Positions 33,474-41,482 of a DNA stretch of 64,000 bases are shown one piece after another. The stretch comes from RGIG8775 sp045537235. GTDB taxonomy: Bacteria; Bacillota; Clostridia; Oscillospirales; CAG-272. The DNA lies in NCBI GenBank assembly GCA_045537235.1, contig JAZSPB010000156.1:131584-195583 (forward strand). The letters run 5' to 3'. The notes below the pieces were generated by a model. That model worked only from the letters and a program-made list of their open reading frames with translations. It ran no database searches and was not told the origin of the DNA. Each line of letters starts with the position of its first letter. The stretch's first letter is position 1. Both the position numbers and the translations under genes were made by a program.

Positions 33474-33500
33474 AATATTAGATAAGCGAGAAAAACTCAA
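33472..33500 (-). promoter_or_regulatory. Promoter of the nucleoside transporter operon
   Basis: Minus strand TTGAGT (33495-33500), 17-bp spacer, TATTAT (33472-33477). This gives a leader of about 170 bases. Confidence 0.5.
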
Positions 33501-33519
33501 AACAAAAATACCAACATTC

Positions 33520-34095
33520 TCATTGCTTTCGAAAAACGACTTCACAGTTTGTCATCTCGTCAACAATAGCCAGCGATTCCACACGGACTCCGGCTGCACG
33601 GAGCTTGTCACCTCCGCCTTGAAAACCTTTTTCCACGGCAATGGCGCAACCAACGACCTCGGCTCCGGCCTCCTTTGACATGGCGATCAAACCGTTCAGC
33701 GCATTTCCACACGCAAGAAAATCATCGGCAATCAAAATTCTATCTTCGGGACAAAGATATTCTTTGCTGATCACGATGGTATAATCCTTATTATGGGTAT
33801 AGGAATGTACTACCGTTTTATAGGTATCGTTTCCGACATTGGCGGAAGAATGTTTTTTGGCAAAGGTCATAGGAACACCCAACTGCGCCGCGATAGCAAA
33901 AGCGAATGCGATTCCCGATGCTTCAATGGTCAGCACTTTAGTGATTTTTTCTCCCGAAAAAAGATCGGCTATCTCTCTTCCCATTTTCATCATGAAATTC
34001 ACATCGATACGCTGGTTGAGAAAGGAACCAACCTTGAGAATATGACCGGGCAAAACTGCTCCTTCGTTTATAATCTTTTCCTCAAGAGCCTTCAT
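33520..34095 (-). CDS. xpt: Xanthine phosphoribosyltransferase
   Basis: A 191-residue purine salvage enzyme that joins xanthine (or guanine) to PRPP to make XMP/GMP. The type I PRT motif is ILIADDFLACGNALNGLI, the N-terminus is MKALEEKIINEGAVLPGHIL as in Bacillus Xpt, and the base-binding region has VLTIEASGIAFAFAIAAQLG. It matches family length with ATG 34095; the open frame continues 57 codons further upstream through the promoter and is not used. It lies just upstream of the nucleoside importer on the same strand, so both serve purine salvage. No guanine riboswitch is present in the short leader. Confidence 0.93.
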   Translation of the reverse strand: MKALEEKIINEGAVLPGHILKVGSFLNQRIDVNFMMKMGREIADLFSGEKITKVLTIEASGIAFAFAIAAQLGVPMTFAKKHSSANVGNDTYKTVVHSYTHNKDYTIVISKEYLCPEDRILIADDFLACGNALNGLIAMSKEAGAEVVGCAIAVEKGFQGGGDKLRAAGVRVESLAIVDEMTNCEVVFRKQ

Positions 34096-34140
34096 GACAT
34101 ACTCCACCTTCCTATCAAAATGTGAATAATTTATAAAGAA

Positions 34141-34169
34141 AGTATAGCACAAAAAAATGCGCATGTCAA
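34141..34169 (-). promoter_or_regulatory. Promoter of xpt
   Basis: Minus strand TTGACA (34164-34169), 17-bp spacer, TATACT (34141-34146), about 45 bases before the start. Confidence 0.8.
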
Positions 34170-34227
34170 TGGTTAGAGAAAATTTTGTCAAAATAAGATG
34201 AAAAAGAAAACACAAAGAGCAACACAA

Positions 34228-34262
34228 AAAAGCACTCCTCAAAAAAGAGAAAGTGCTTTTCC
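34228..34262 (-). terminator. Terminator of the small membrane protein gene
   Basis: On the minus strand AAAAGCACT and AGTGCTTTTTT pair, with an inner CTC / GAG step, and end in a T-run. Confidence 0.8.
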
Positions 34263-34312
34263 GCAAAACGGAGGTGCTTCTAGCTCTAAAAAGGCAAAAA
34301 ATTTAATCATAA

Positions 34313-34696
34313 TCAGAATACATTTCTCAAAAAATCGAAGCATATTTCCCAAATTTTTAACAACGGAATTGCCATAACAAACGCAAAAATATACTGAATA
34401 TACCATGTCCTTTTTGTATATCCGCTCTTTTCGGAAGTTATCAAATTAAGCACAACAAGCGAAACCAGCGCGACCAATGCTAAAAATCCTATGATAACGA
34501 GAAAAGGAATAAATCGGGGATACCGTTCCGCTATGGCTCCGCCATCTAAGGATATAGCGAAAAAAACGCTGAACAAATTCATCAAGCATTCCATTCCAAG
34601 GCTCAAAAAAATCGCATAAGACGCAATAAAAAGTGCCAATATAACTTTTTTCACACACCTTTTCTCAGCCGTTTTTTGCTTTTGTGGATCGGACAT
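34313..34696 (-). CDS. Small hypothetical membrane protein
   Basis: A 127-residue protein with a charged N-terminus (MSDPQKQKTAEKRCVKK) and three hydrophobic segments: ILALFIASYAIFLSLG, FIPFLVIIGFLALVALVSLV and WYIQYIFAFVMAIPLLKI. I recognise no family. GGAGAG precedes ATG 34696, and a clear terminator follows. It stands alone between xpt and tRNA-Val. Confidence 0.65.
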   Translation of the reverse strand: MSDPQKQKTAEKRCVKKVILALFIASYAIFLSLGMECLMNLFSVFFAISLDGGAIAERYPRFIPFLVIIGFLALVALVSLVVLNLITSEKSGYTKRTWYIQYIFAFVMAIPLLKIWEICFDFLRNVF

Positions 34697-34769
34697 GATA
34701 GGTCACTCTCCTTCACGAGTATTGAAGCGCGCTTTCAAAAAATCCGTCAAGCCTGCTCCTTGAATAAAG

Positions 34770-34809
34770 AAAACAGAACCTTCATCCAAAAAGACAAAAG
34801 TTCTGTTTT
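34770..34809 (-). terminator. Terminator of tRNA-Val
   Basis: On the minus strand AAAACAGAAC and GTTCTGTTTT pair 3 bases after the CCA end of the tRNA; the second arm ends in TTTTCTTT. Confidence 0.75.
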
Positions 34810-34812
34810 TGT

Positions 34813-34889
34813 TGGTGGAGACAACTGGAATCGAACCAGTGACCCCATGCATGTCAAGCATGTACTCTAACCAGCTGAGCTATGCCTCC
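34813..34889 (-). tRNA. tRNA-Val (anticodon GAC)
   Basis: 77 bases including an encoded CCA. The acceptor stem is GGAGGCA / TGTCTCC with one G-U pair. The D arm has AGCTCAGCTGGTTAGAGT. The anticodon stem CATGC / GCATG encloses TTGACAT, giving anticodon GAC. The T arm has CTGGTTCGATTCCAG. Confidence 0.93.
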
Positions 34890-34906
34890 ATCCCGATGAC
34901 TTTGAT

Positions 34907-34935
34907 ATTATATCACATCTTTTTGGAAATTGCAA
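34907..34935 (-). promoter_or_regulatory. Promoter of tRNA-Val
   Basis: Minus strand TTGCAA (34930-34935), 17-bp spacer, TATAAT (34907-34912), ending 18 bases before the tRNA 5' end. Confidence 0.7.
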
Positions 34936-35097
34936 TAGTTTTTTGAAAAAATCTTTTACTTTTTTATTTTAACAATTTCTTGGGCAAATGTTTTGTTTTT
35001 AAACAAATTTATTTTAAGGAAGTGACCGCTTATCCCTGCTTTTTCGCAACGCGTTCTATCGTCCACAATAGTGGGACGGTGTATTTATCGCACAATT

Positions 35098-35135
35098 AAA
35101 AACGCACATTCCCTGCTTTGAGAATGTGCGTTTTT
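35098..35135 (-). terminator. Terminator of tRNA-Gly
   Basis: On the minus strand AAAAACGCACATTC pairs with GAATGTGCGTTTTT across a short loop, just after the CCA end of tRNA-Gly. Confidence 0.85.
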
Positions 35136-35138
35136 GAT

Positions 35139-35212
35139 TGGAGCGGATAACGGGAATCGAACCCGCAGCACCAGCTTGGGAAGCTGGGGTTTTACCACTA
35201 GACTATATCCGC
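35139..35212 (-). tRNA. tRNA-Gly (anticodon CCC)
   Basis: 74 bases with an encoded CCA. The acceptor stem is GCGGATA / TATCCGC (perfect), the D arm has AGTCTAGTGGTAAAAC, and the anticodon stem CCAGC / GCTGG encloses TTCCCAA, giving CCC. The T arm has GCGGGTTCGATTCCCGT. Confidence 0.94.
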
Positions 35213-35224
35213 ACGGCACATATG

Positions 35225-35254
35225 ATTATACCACTCAAATATGCCGTTTGTCAA
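35225..35254 (-). promoter_or_regulatory. Promoter of tRNA-Gly
   Basis: Minus strand TTGACA (35249-35254), 18-bp spacer with an extended TGG, TATAAT (35225-35230), ending 12 bases before the tRNA. Confidence 0.75.
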
Positions 35255-35257
35255 GTG

Positions 35258-36892
35258 CTATTGCAAAAAATTCATCGACAAAAGTCGCGAGGAGAGCTGC
35301 TCGTAAAGTGTCTTTTCAAAGGGGCTGGAAAGACCGCAGGCAACCAACATCTCGGAAAGCCCCTCGATAGGCTGGGAAACGGTGGTCTCATACATCTCCA
35401 CCGCCCTCTCGTAATCCGTCATGGCTACCGTATAAAGCTCCAGCGCGGAAATGCCGCTTACAGCATAGCTGATATAGTAACCGGGCTGTGTAACCACCAC
35501 ATACTGCCAATACTGAGATACATCATAATCCAACAATTCCGTGATAACTTCACGACCGCCGAAGCGCTCACAGACTTGATCAAAAAGAACCAAGATCGAT
35601 GCTCCGTCCACATCCTCCGCAGTATAAACGGCATATTCAAAAGCATTGATCAATTCTGCCATAAGGATGGTGGAAATCATATCAAATATCTCACCCTGCA
35701 TCAGCCCTGCATAAAAATCGGCCGAGTGCTTTCCGCTCTCATAAGCCAAGAAAAGCATTTCATTCCCTTGAGAATTCAGTTCGGCAACATCATAGGATTG
35801 GGGGGCATTGTTAGTGAGATATCCGTGAGTAAAATGTCCCAATTCATGAACCACGGTCAGTCGATCCTGGTAATAGGGACCAAAATAACATACGGGAAGC
35901 ATACAATCCTCAAAATAGTCGGTAAATGCAGCCTCATAAGACAGTCCGGTCTCCGAAGAGGCAACATAAAGCCCGTAATCGTGGAATTTCTTATATGCTC
36001 CGTTCAGTGAAGTCCCCAACGACAAGAAGTAGGCATCCAACTCCTCACGAGCTTTTCCGTCAAGGGCGCTTTCGTAGTAATAATAGTATATTTCCTTGGA
36101 AATTTTCTTTTTGTCAGACAGTTCTTTTGCTTTTTCAAGAACGGGGATCAAATATGAAATGCAATGATCAACAACCGTCTCCACGTCCTCGGGCGCGTAT
36201 TCTCTCCCGTATATGAGGTCATAGGAATAGTCAAGATAGTTGTCATATCCGAACTTTTTCGCAATGCGATTGTTGACATCGATCACCTTGGCATACAGTT
36301 CAGCAACTTTGGCATCCGATTCTCCGGCAATGATTTCGATATCATAATATTCACTTACCAGCGCGTCATATTCGGCAGCAAGCTGAACATATTCCTCATC
36401 GTAGCATTTTGCCATCTTTAAGATATCCGAAATCTCACCTTCGGTAAGTCCGCCGAAGAAGATTTCCTCATACTCGGTGGAATAGGCTTCCGCATAGAGC
36501 TTATAGATCATCGCCGTAATTTCGTCGTAAAGGGCGCTCATCTTTAGGTAGCGCTCCTCGTAGAAAAGCTCCTCGGAATACAGATTCTTATTATATGAAA
36601 TCATGGCCGCCACATATTGGGAACGGATTCGGTACAAGCCTTTTGTCAAATTGGAATACAGGGTAAGAACACGGTCATGCTCCCCTGTGGTGTCCAAGCT
36701 TTCAAAAAGTGTCTCCAGCAGATCCCGTACTTCCTGTGACTCATAGTCCTCGTAATTGTAGGCAAACAAAGGATTGCCGTCTCGATCAATGTTCCCTTCA
36801 TGATCCTCCTCAAACAAAAAGCAAGAGGTTAAATTGACCGCCATCAAAACAGACAGCAACAACAATAGCATTCGCTTGAAAAAAACCTTCAT
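35258..36892 (-). CDS. M3-like zinc metallopeptidase lipoprotein
   Basis: A 544-residue lipoprotein with lipobox NLTSC (Cys24). The mature part is mostly helical, as in M3 oligopeptidases. VVHELGHFTHGYLTNN holds the zinc motif HELGH near residue 346; DVAELNSQGNEMLFLAYES supplies a downstream Glu ligand region, and a Tyr-rich stretch (QPGYYISYAVSGISALELY) lies near the C-terminus, as in M3 substrate sites. It probably cleaves short peptides outside the membrane. It ends in TAG, one of few genes here that do. It lies 18 bases after topB on the same strand. Confidence 0.83.
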   Translation of the reverse strand: MKVFFKRMLLLLLSVLMAVNLTSCFLFEEDHEGNIDRDGNPLFAYNYEDYESQEVRDLLETLFESLDTTGEHDRVLTLYSNLTKGLYRIRSQYVAAMISYNKNLYSEELFYEERYLKMSALYDEITAMIYKLYAEAYSTEYEEIFFGGLTEGEISDILKMAKCYDEEYVQLAAEYDALVSEYYDIEIIAGESDAKVAELYAKVIDVNNRIAKKFGYDNYLDYSYDLIYGREYAPEDVETVVDHCISYLIPVLEKAKELSDKKKISKEIYYYYYESALDGKAREELDAYFLSLGTSLNGAYKKFHDYGLYVASSETGLSYEAAFTDYFEDCMLPVCYFGPYYQDRLTVVHELGHFTHGYLTNNAPQSYDVAELNSQGNEMLFLAYESGKHSADFYAGLMQGEIFDMISTILMAELINAFEYAVYTAEDVDGASILVLFDQVCERFGGREVITELLDYDVSQYWQYVVVTQPGYYISYAVSGISALELYTVAMTDYERAVEMYETTVSQPIEGLSEMLVACGLSSPFEKTLYEQLSSRLLSMNFLQ

Positions 36893-36910
36893 ATGGCTCC
36901 CTTTCTACCG

Positions 36911-39073
36911 TTAGTCGGTAAAATCAAACACCGCATTTCCGTTTTCCAATTTCAAACGACCGTCAAAGGTCTTCCCTGTTCGTTTGGAAGTAAATCCGAC
37001 GATCTTGGCGGTTCTTCCCTCGGCAAGAAGCAATTTGATATTGGAGACCGAAATGGCGCGATCGCAAATATAGACGCCGACCTTAAACGCACATCCTTCT
37101 TTATAATTGCGGCATCCGTAATAGTAACGTCCTCGCATGATATCTCCGCCGCAAAGCGGGCATTTTCCAACAATGTCGCCAAAGCATCCCGTATTCATAT
37201 CGGTTTCGGGGGTGACTCTCTCATCGGTATCGCGGGCGAAAACCTGCGCGATCTCTTGTTGTGCCAGTGCCACGCCATCTTCCACGGTAATACTGCCGCG
37301 AAAGATCTTTTTGAGCGCCTGACCCAATTCCGAGGTCTTATACTTATCCATGATGATCTTCATCTTGGACAGCGTTTCGATCATGAAAATGCCTTGCGGA
37401 AGAATGGTATATACATCCTTTTTCAAGTCAATGTACTCACTCTTTCTGGCATTATCGATGATTCCCGTTCTCGTTGCTTCGGTACCGAGCTCCAGTCCCT
37501 CGAAAATAGCGCGGTAATCCTCCTCGTCGTCCATCTCGGATGCCTCGTCGCTGTCTTTCGCTTCGGCATCTTTGGCGTCGGCTTCCTTCGCTTTGGCAGC
37601 CGCCTTGTCATCTCGGAAAGGATTCTTGAGATAATTGTTCAGCGTTTCAATGGTATAATGCTTGGGCGGAGAGGTTTCTTTTTCGGTGGGCTTGAAGTCG
37701 GTATTCACGATATCGCCCTTCGAGAGTTTCGGCAAAAATTTGTCCTTGGTGGAATTATCGTCATATTTTGTCCACCCTTTTTCCAAGATAACCGTACCTT
37801 TTAGGAGAAAATCCTCATATTCGCCAACCGCAACCGTGATCTCAGATTTTTCGACCACACACTCCTCGGAGCAAAATACGGCAATAAAACGGCGAAAAAC
37901 GGTAGAATAGACCTGCATCTCCTTTTCGCCCAGCTTTCCCTTATCGGGAATTTTATAAGTAGGGGTCAGTGCCGAGTGGGACTCGATCTTGGAATCATCG
38001 AAGATCGTCTTTTTGAATTTAAATTCCACAGGATATCCCAACTTTTTACAGTTGTTGATGATCTGCTTGATCTTATCCTGCTCTGCCGTGGCCAAATACT
38101 CGGAGTTGGTACGGGGATAGGTCAAGTACCCTGCTTCGTAAAGCCGCTGAATGATCTCCAGACTTTCGGTCATGGACATTTTGTATTTCTTACTCAATAC
38201 ATTTTGCAGCTTTGACAAAGAATACAATTTGCCGGGAGCCAGCTTATCCTTCTTCTTTTTAACCGATTTGACGACCGCGGGCACGGCATTATACTTATCA
38301 CAAAGCGCCTGTGCATCGGTCAGCTTGTCTTGATCGAATTTCTGTTTGCTGACAAGCTCGATAACCTCGCCGCCGGTTTCCGCTTTGCTGACAATGGCAT
38401 AATATTTTCCGGGCACAAAATTTTTAATGGCCATGTCTCTATCGTAAATGGCCTTAACAATGGGGACTATGACGCGTCCCACACGCAAGAGCGTTCCCGT
38501 CTTCAGTGTTGCATACCGAGTGAGGTTGACGCCGTAAAGCCAATCGATATATGTTCTGGCAAAGCCCTCGTTGGCCAGATTGTCATATTCGGTCTCGTCC
38601 TTCATCTCGGACAGTGCCCGTCGAACCGTTTCGGGGGTCTGGTCGGGCAGCCAAAGGCGTTTGAGGGATTTTTTTGAGCGAAGTGCATTGCTGATGCAAA
38701 GGCGAACAATGATCTCTCCCTCGCGATCGGCATCCCCCGCATTCACGATGGTATCCACGTCGTCACGGTTGCAAAGGGATTTGAGAAGTTCAAACTGCTT
38801 TACCACACCGCTGTCAACCTGCTTATCACTTCCCTTTCGAAGCTCGAAAACGAACTGTTTGGGAAAGCACGGCAGATTGTCCATCGTCCATCTCTTTTCG
38901 GTCGGCGGTGTTTCGGCATAGGATTCCACATCGGCCAAGGAAAACAGATGACCAAATGCCCATGTAACGACGTATCCGTTTCCCTCAATATAACCGTTTC
39001 GCTTAGTCATTCCGCCGATGGCATCCGCGATATTCCGACCGAGACTCGGTTTTTCCGCAATGATCAGGATCAT
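36911..39073 (-). CDS. topB: DNA topoisomerase III
   Basis: A type IA topoisomerase of 720 residues that passes single DNA strands through a break, used in decatenation and recombination intermediates. The Toprim domain has MILIIAEKPSLGRNIADAIG and NAGDADREGEIIV; the active-site region is AGYLTYPRTNSEYL with the Tyr near 317. A charged low-complexity insert (AAAKAKEADAKDAEAKDSDE, around 490) is unusual in length. The C-terminus has a CPLCGG zinc-ribbon-like part (one cluster) and a repeat domain. The gene begins two bases after the kdgK stop, an odd partner for a sugar kinase. Confidence 0.93.
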   Translation of the reverse strand: MILIIAEKPSLGRNIADAIGGMTKRNGYIEGNGYVVTWAFGHLFSLADVESYAETPPTEKRWTMDNLPCFPKQFVFELRKGSDKQVDSGVVKQFELLKSLCNRDDVDTIVNAGDADREGEIIVRLCISNALRSKKSLKRLWLPDQTPETVRRALSEMKDETEYDNLANEGFARTYIDWLYGVNLTRYATLKTGTLLRVGRVIVPIVKAIYDRDMAIKNFVPGKYYAIVSKAETGGEVIELVSKQKFDQDKLTDAQALCDKYNAVPAVVKSVKKKKDKLAPGKLYSLSKLQNVLSKKYKMSMTESLEIIQRLYEAGYLTYPRTNSEYLATAEQDKIKQIINNCKKLGYPVEFKFKKTIFDDSKIESHSALTPTYKIPDKGKLGEKEMQVYSTVFRRFIAVFCSEECVVEKSEITVAVGEYEDFLLKGTVILEKGWTKYDDNSTKDKFLPKLSKGDIVNTDFKPTEKETSPPKHYTIETLNNYLKNPFRDDKAAAKAKEADAKDAEAKDSDEASEMDDEEDYRAIFEGLELGTEATRTGIIDNARKSEYIDLKKDVYTILPQGIFMIETLSKMKIIMDKYKTSELGQALKKIFRGSITVEDGVALAQQEIAQVFARDTDERVTPETDMNTGCFGDIVGKCPLCGGDIMRGRYYYGCRNYKEGCAFKVGVYICDRAISVSNIKLLLAEGRTAKIVGFTSKRTGKTFDGRLKLENGNAVFDFTD

Positions 39074-39075
39074 AA

Positions 39076-40095
39076 TTATCTCTGTACGCGACCCGATCCG
39101 TCGCCTGCCATAAGTGCCTTGACCTCAGCAACCGTGACCTCATTGAAATCAAAATCAATGGTATGCTTGAGTGCCGAAGCTGCAACCGCAAACTCAATAG
39201 CCGACTGATTGTCCATTCCCTCTGACAGCGCCCAAATAAGACCGCCGCCAAAGCTATCGCCGCCACCCACACGGTCTACGATATGGATCGGATATTGCTT
39301 GGAGAAGAAATATTCCTTGTGGTTATAGAGCATGGCCGACCAATTATTGTCATTGGCTGAAAGACTCTCGCGCAAGGTGATGGCAACGGTGGGAATATCG
39401 AATTTTTCGGAAAGCTGCTTTGCCACGGCTTTGTATCCGTCGGCAGAGAGCGTACCGCCCGTCACGTCAGTGTCTGCGGCTTTGATACCAAAGACCTTTT
39501 CGCAATCCTCCTCATTTGCGATGGCCACATTGACATAGGGCATGAGGTTAGACATGATTTGGCAAGCCTTTTCACTTGTCCAAAGATTCTTGCGGAAATT
39601 GAGATCGCAACTGACCGTAACCCCCATCTCTCTGGCAACACGGCAAGCCTCCAAACAGATCTCTGCGCAAGTATCGCTGAGGGCGGGGGTGATTCCCGTA
39701 AAATGGAACCACTCGGCATCGGTAAAGATCTTTTTCCAATCGAAGTCCTCCTTCGATGCCATGGAGATAGAGGAATATTTTCTGTCGTAAATGACCTTGG
39801 AGGGACGTTGAGCGGCACCCTTTTCAATGAAGTAGATTCCCATACGGTCGCCGCCGAAGACCACGTCCGAAACATCCACGTCATGCGCCTTGAGCGAACG
39901 CAATGCCGTCTTGGTCAGATCGTTGTCGGGCAGCTTGGTGATAAACGTGACATCCTTTCCAAAATTGGCAAGAGAGACCGCCACATTGGCTTCACCGCCT
40001 CCATAGCTGACTTCCATCTCATGTGCTTGAACAAAGCGTCCGTAGCCCGTGGGATTAAAGCGCGCCATAATTTCTCCGAAACAAACAAATTTCAT
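39076..40095 (-). CDS. kdgK: 2-keto-3-deoxygluconate kinase (PfkB family)
   Basis: A 339-residue PfkB sugar kinase. KFVCFGEIMARFNPTG and YGGGEANVAVSLANFG mark the sugar-binding N-terminus, and DRVGGGDSFGGGLIWAL carries the catalytic Asp near residue 280 and the anion hole. The overall sequence is of the KdgK type, which phosphorylates 2-keto-3-deoxygluconate in hexuronate and pectin breakdown. This fits with uxaC 1.4 kb upstream on the same strand. It is separated from the esterase gene by a terminator (40206-40240), so it probably has its own promoter in the 154-base gap, although none is strong. RBS GAAAGGA. Confidence 0.88.
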   Translation of the reverse strand: MKFVCFGEIMARFNPTGYGRFVQAHEMEVSYGGGEANVAVSLANFGKDVTFITKLPDNDLTKTALRSLKAHDVDVSDVVFGGDRMGIYFIEKGAAQRPSKVIYDRKYSSISMASKEDFDWKKIFTDAEWFHFTGITPALSDTCAEICLEACRVAREMGVTVSCDLNFRKNLWTSEKACQIMSNLMPYVNVAIANEEDCEKVFGIKAADTDVTGGTLSADGYKAVAKQLSEKFDIPTVAITLRESLSANDNNWSAMLYNHKEYFFSKQYPIHIVDRVGGGDSFGGGLIWALSEGMDNQSAIEFAVAASALKHTIDFDFNEVTVAEVKALMAGDGSGRVQR

Positions 40096-40205
40096 ATATA
40101 TATCCTTTCTGTTATGCCATATTCAATCGTAAGATCATCGGCTGCAAAATATCGAAAAATTCGACAAAAAGCAAAGAACACCGACAAAAAGTGCCATTAC
40201 AAAAT

Positions 40206-40240
40206 GACTCGGCAAGAACCAAAGTCGATCCTTGCCGGTC
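40206..40240 (-). terminator. Terminator of the CE2-type esterase gene
   Basis: On the minus strand GAC-CGGCAAG and CTTGCCG-AGTC pair with a 13-base loop, followed by ATTTTG. It starts about 10 bases after the esterase stop codon. Confidence 0.7.
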
Positions 40241-40249
40241 ATATTTTTA

Positions 40250-41452
40250 TCAACCGAAAATTTCCGGATAAGTGTTTTTCAAGAAAGCCACCAGGTCTTC
40301 GCTCTGCTGCTTGGCGCCAACCGCGTTGGGATGTCCGTCCTTACCGGCTCTGTTGGTGGTAAGAAACGCGATCTCAATATCATAACCGGCGGGAATATAA
40401 ACATTCTTGATCAACTCCTGCATACGGTCGGTTCCCACCGTATAGTTGGGGTTAGTGGTGCAACCGAACACGAAGAGGATCGGGACAGCCTTTTCGCCGT
40501 GGATCTTATCCAAATTGGCAAAGAAGGTCGCCATTTCGGCATCAAAGGCTTCATAGTTGAAGACCTCATGATCGGTCTTGTTGTTCGCTTGCTTAAACCA
40601 TTGCCAGTTGTCGTTGGTTCCCAGATTGATAATAACCAAATCTGCCTTGCGATTCGGCACATAAAGGGAATTGTCGCGATTTTTATTGAAGAAGGGATAG
40701 GTCGAATTGATACTGCTGGGAAGGCACATGGGCATACCGCCCTGTGCACAGATCGCATAATCGACATTCAGTTTTTCCATGGCAAGATACGCATATGCCT
40801 TGGGAGCATAGTCGCTCTCGTCGGGACTGAGGAAAGCACCGCTGGTGATCGAATCACCGAGGATCTCCACATAGACATCGCTTGCCGGATTCTTGATCAG
40901 CTTGCCGACGAAGGAAATGTCGTTCATAGAGCCTTTTCCTCTTGTATAGCCGGTTACCACGCGGATAACGTGAAGTCCCTTGGGGAGATCCTCCGCAATG
41001 GTATAGGTTTTGGTGCCGGAGGACAGAACGATATCCTTATAAAATGCGTCATCCACATAGACCGCCAGATACTTACTGCTTCCGCTTGTATAGCTGAAGG
41101 TCATTTTCACATCACCGACGCAATCGGCAACAAATTCCGCACCCGTTGCATTCCAGTCACAAAGCAGCACGCCATTCGATTCCTTTACGCGACCAAGCTC
41201 GCGGTAGTACCCCTTGGCTTGTGCCATGGTGTAGGTTCTTTCCATATACTTTTCCTCCTTGTCCGAGGCATTGGTCTCGGTTTCCTTTTCGGTCTCTGAC
41301 TCCGTTTCGGATCCGTTCTCGGTCTCGGTTTCTGTCTCGGTCTCTGATTCGCTTTCGGTCGCACTTTCGGAATCCATGCTCTCACCGCCACAGGCGGTAA
41401 ACAACATACAGAAAATCAAAAGAACAGAAATTATGCTAAAAAACTTTTTCAT
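40250..41452 (-). CDS. SGNH/GDSL esterase lipoprotein, CE2-like
   Basis: A 400-residue lipoprotein with lipobox LFTAC (Cys21), then a Ser/Glu/Thr linker (ESESETETETETE-type, about 25-60). A jelly-roll domain (about 75-185) precedes an SGNH hydrolase domain: ILGDSITSGAF with the nucleophilic Ser near 200, IINLGTNDNWQW near 280 and KDGHPNAVGA with the catalytic Asp-His near 375. A jelly-roll fused in front of SGNH is the architecture of carbohydrate esterase family 2, which removes acetyl groups from xylan or mannan. ATG 41452 follows TGAGG. It lies between uxaC and kdgK, so acetylated uronic-acid-bearing plant glycans are a plausible target. Confidence 0.85.
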   Translation of the reverse strand: MKKFFSIISVLLIFCMLFTACGGESMDSESATESESETETETETENGSETESETEKETETNASDKEEKYMERTYTMAQAKGYYRELGRVKESNGVLLCDWNATGAEFVADCVGDVKMTFSYTSGSSKYLAVYVDDAFYKDIVLSSGTKTYTIAEDLPKGLHVIRVVTGYTRGKGSMNDISFVGKLIKNPASDVYVEILGDSITSGAFLSPDESDYAPKAYAYLAMEKLNVDYAICAQGGMPMCLPSSINSTYPFFNKNRDNSLYVPNRKADLVIINLGTNDNWQWFKQANNKTDHEVFNYEAFDAEMATFFANLDKIHGEKAVPILFVFGCTTNPNYTVGTDRMQELIKNVYIPAGYDIEIAFLTTNRAGKDGHPNAVGAKQQSEDLVAFLKNTYPEIFG

Positions 41453-41482
41453 CTTTTTTATCCTCACATTTTAATTTTTTGC

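Noticed and set aside
34096..34170. Guanine riboswitch before xpt
   Set aside because: The leader between the -10 and the start codon is only about 45 bases, and the aptamer core is absent.
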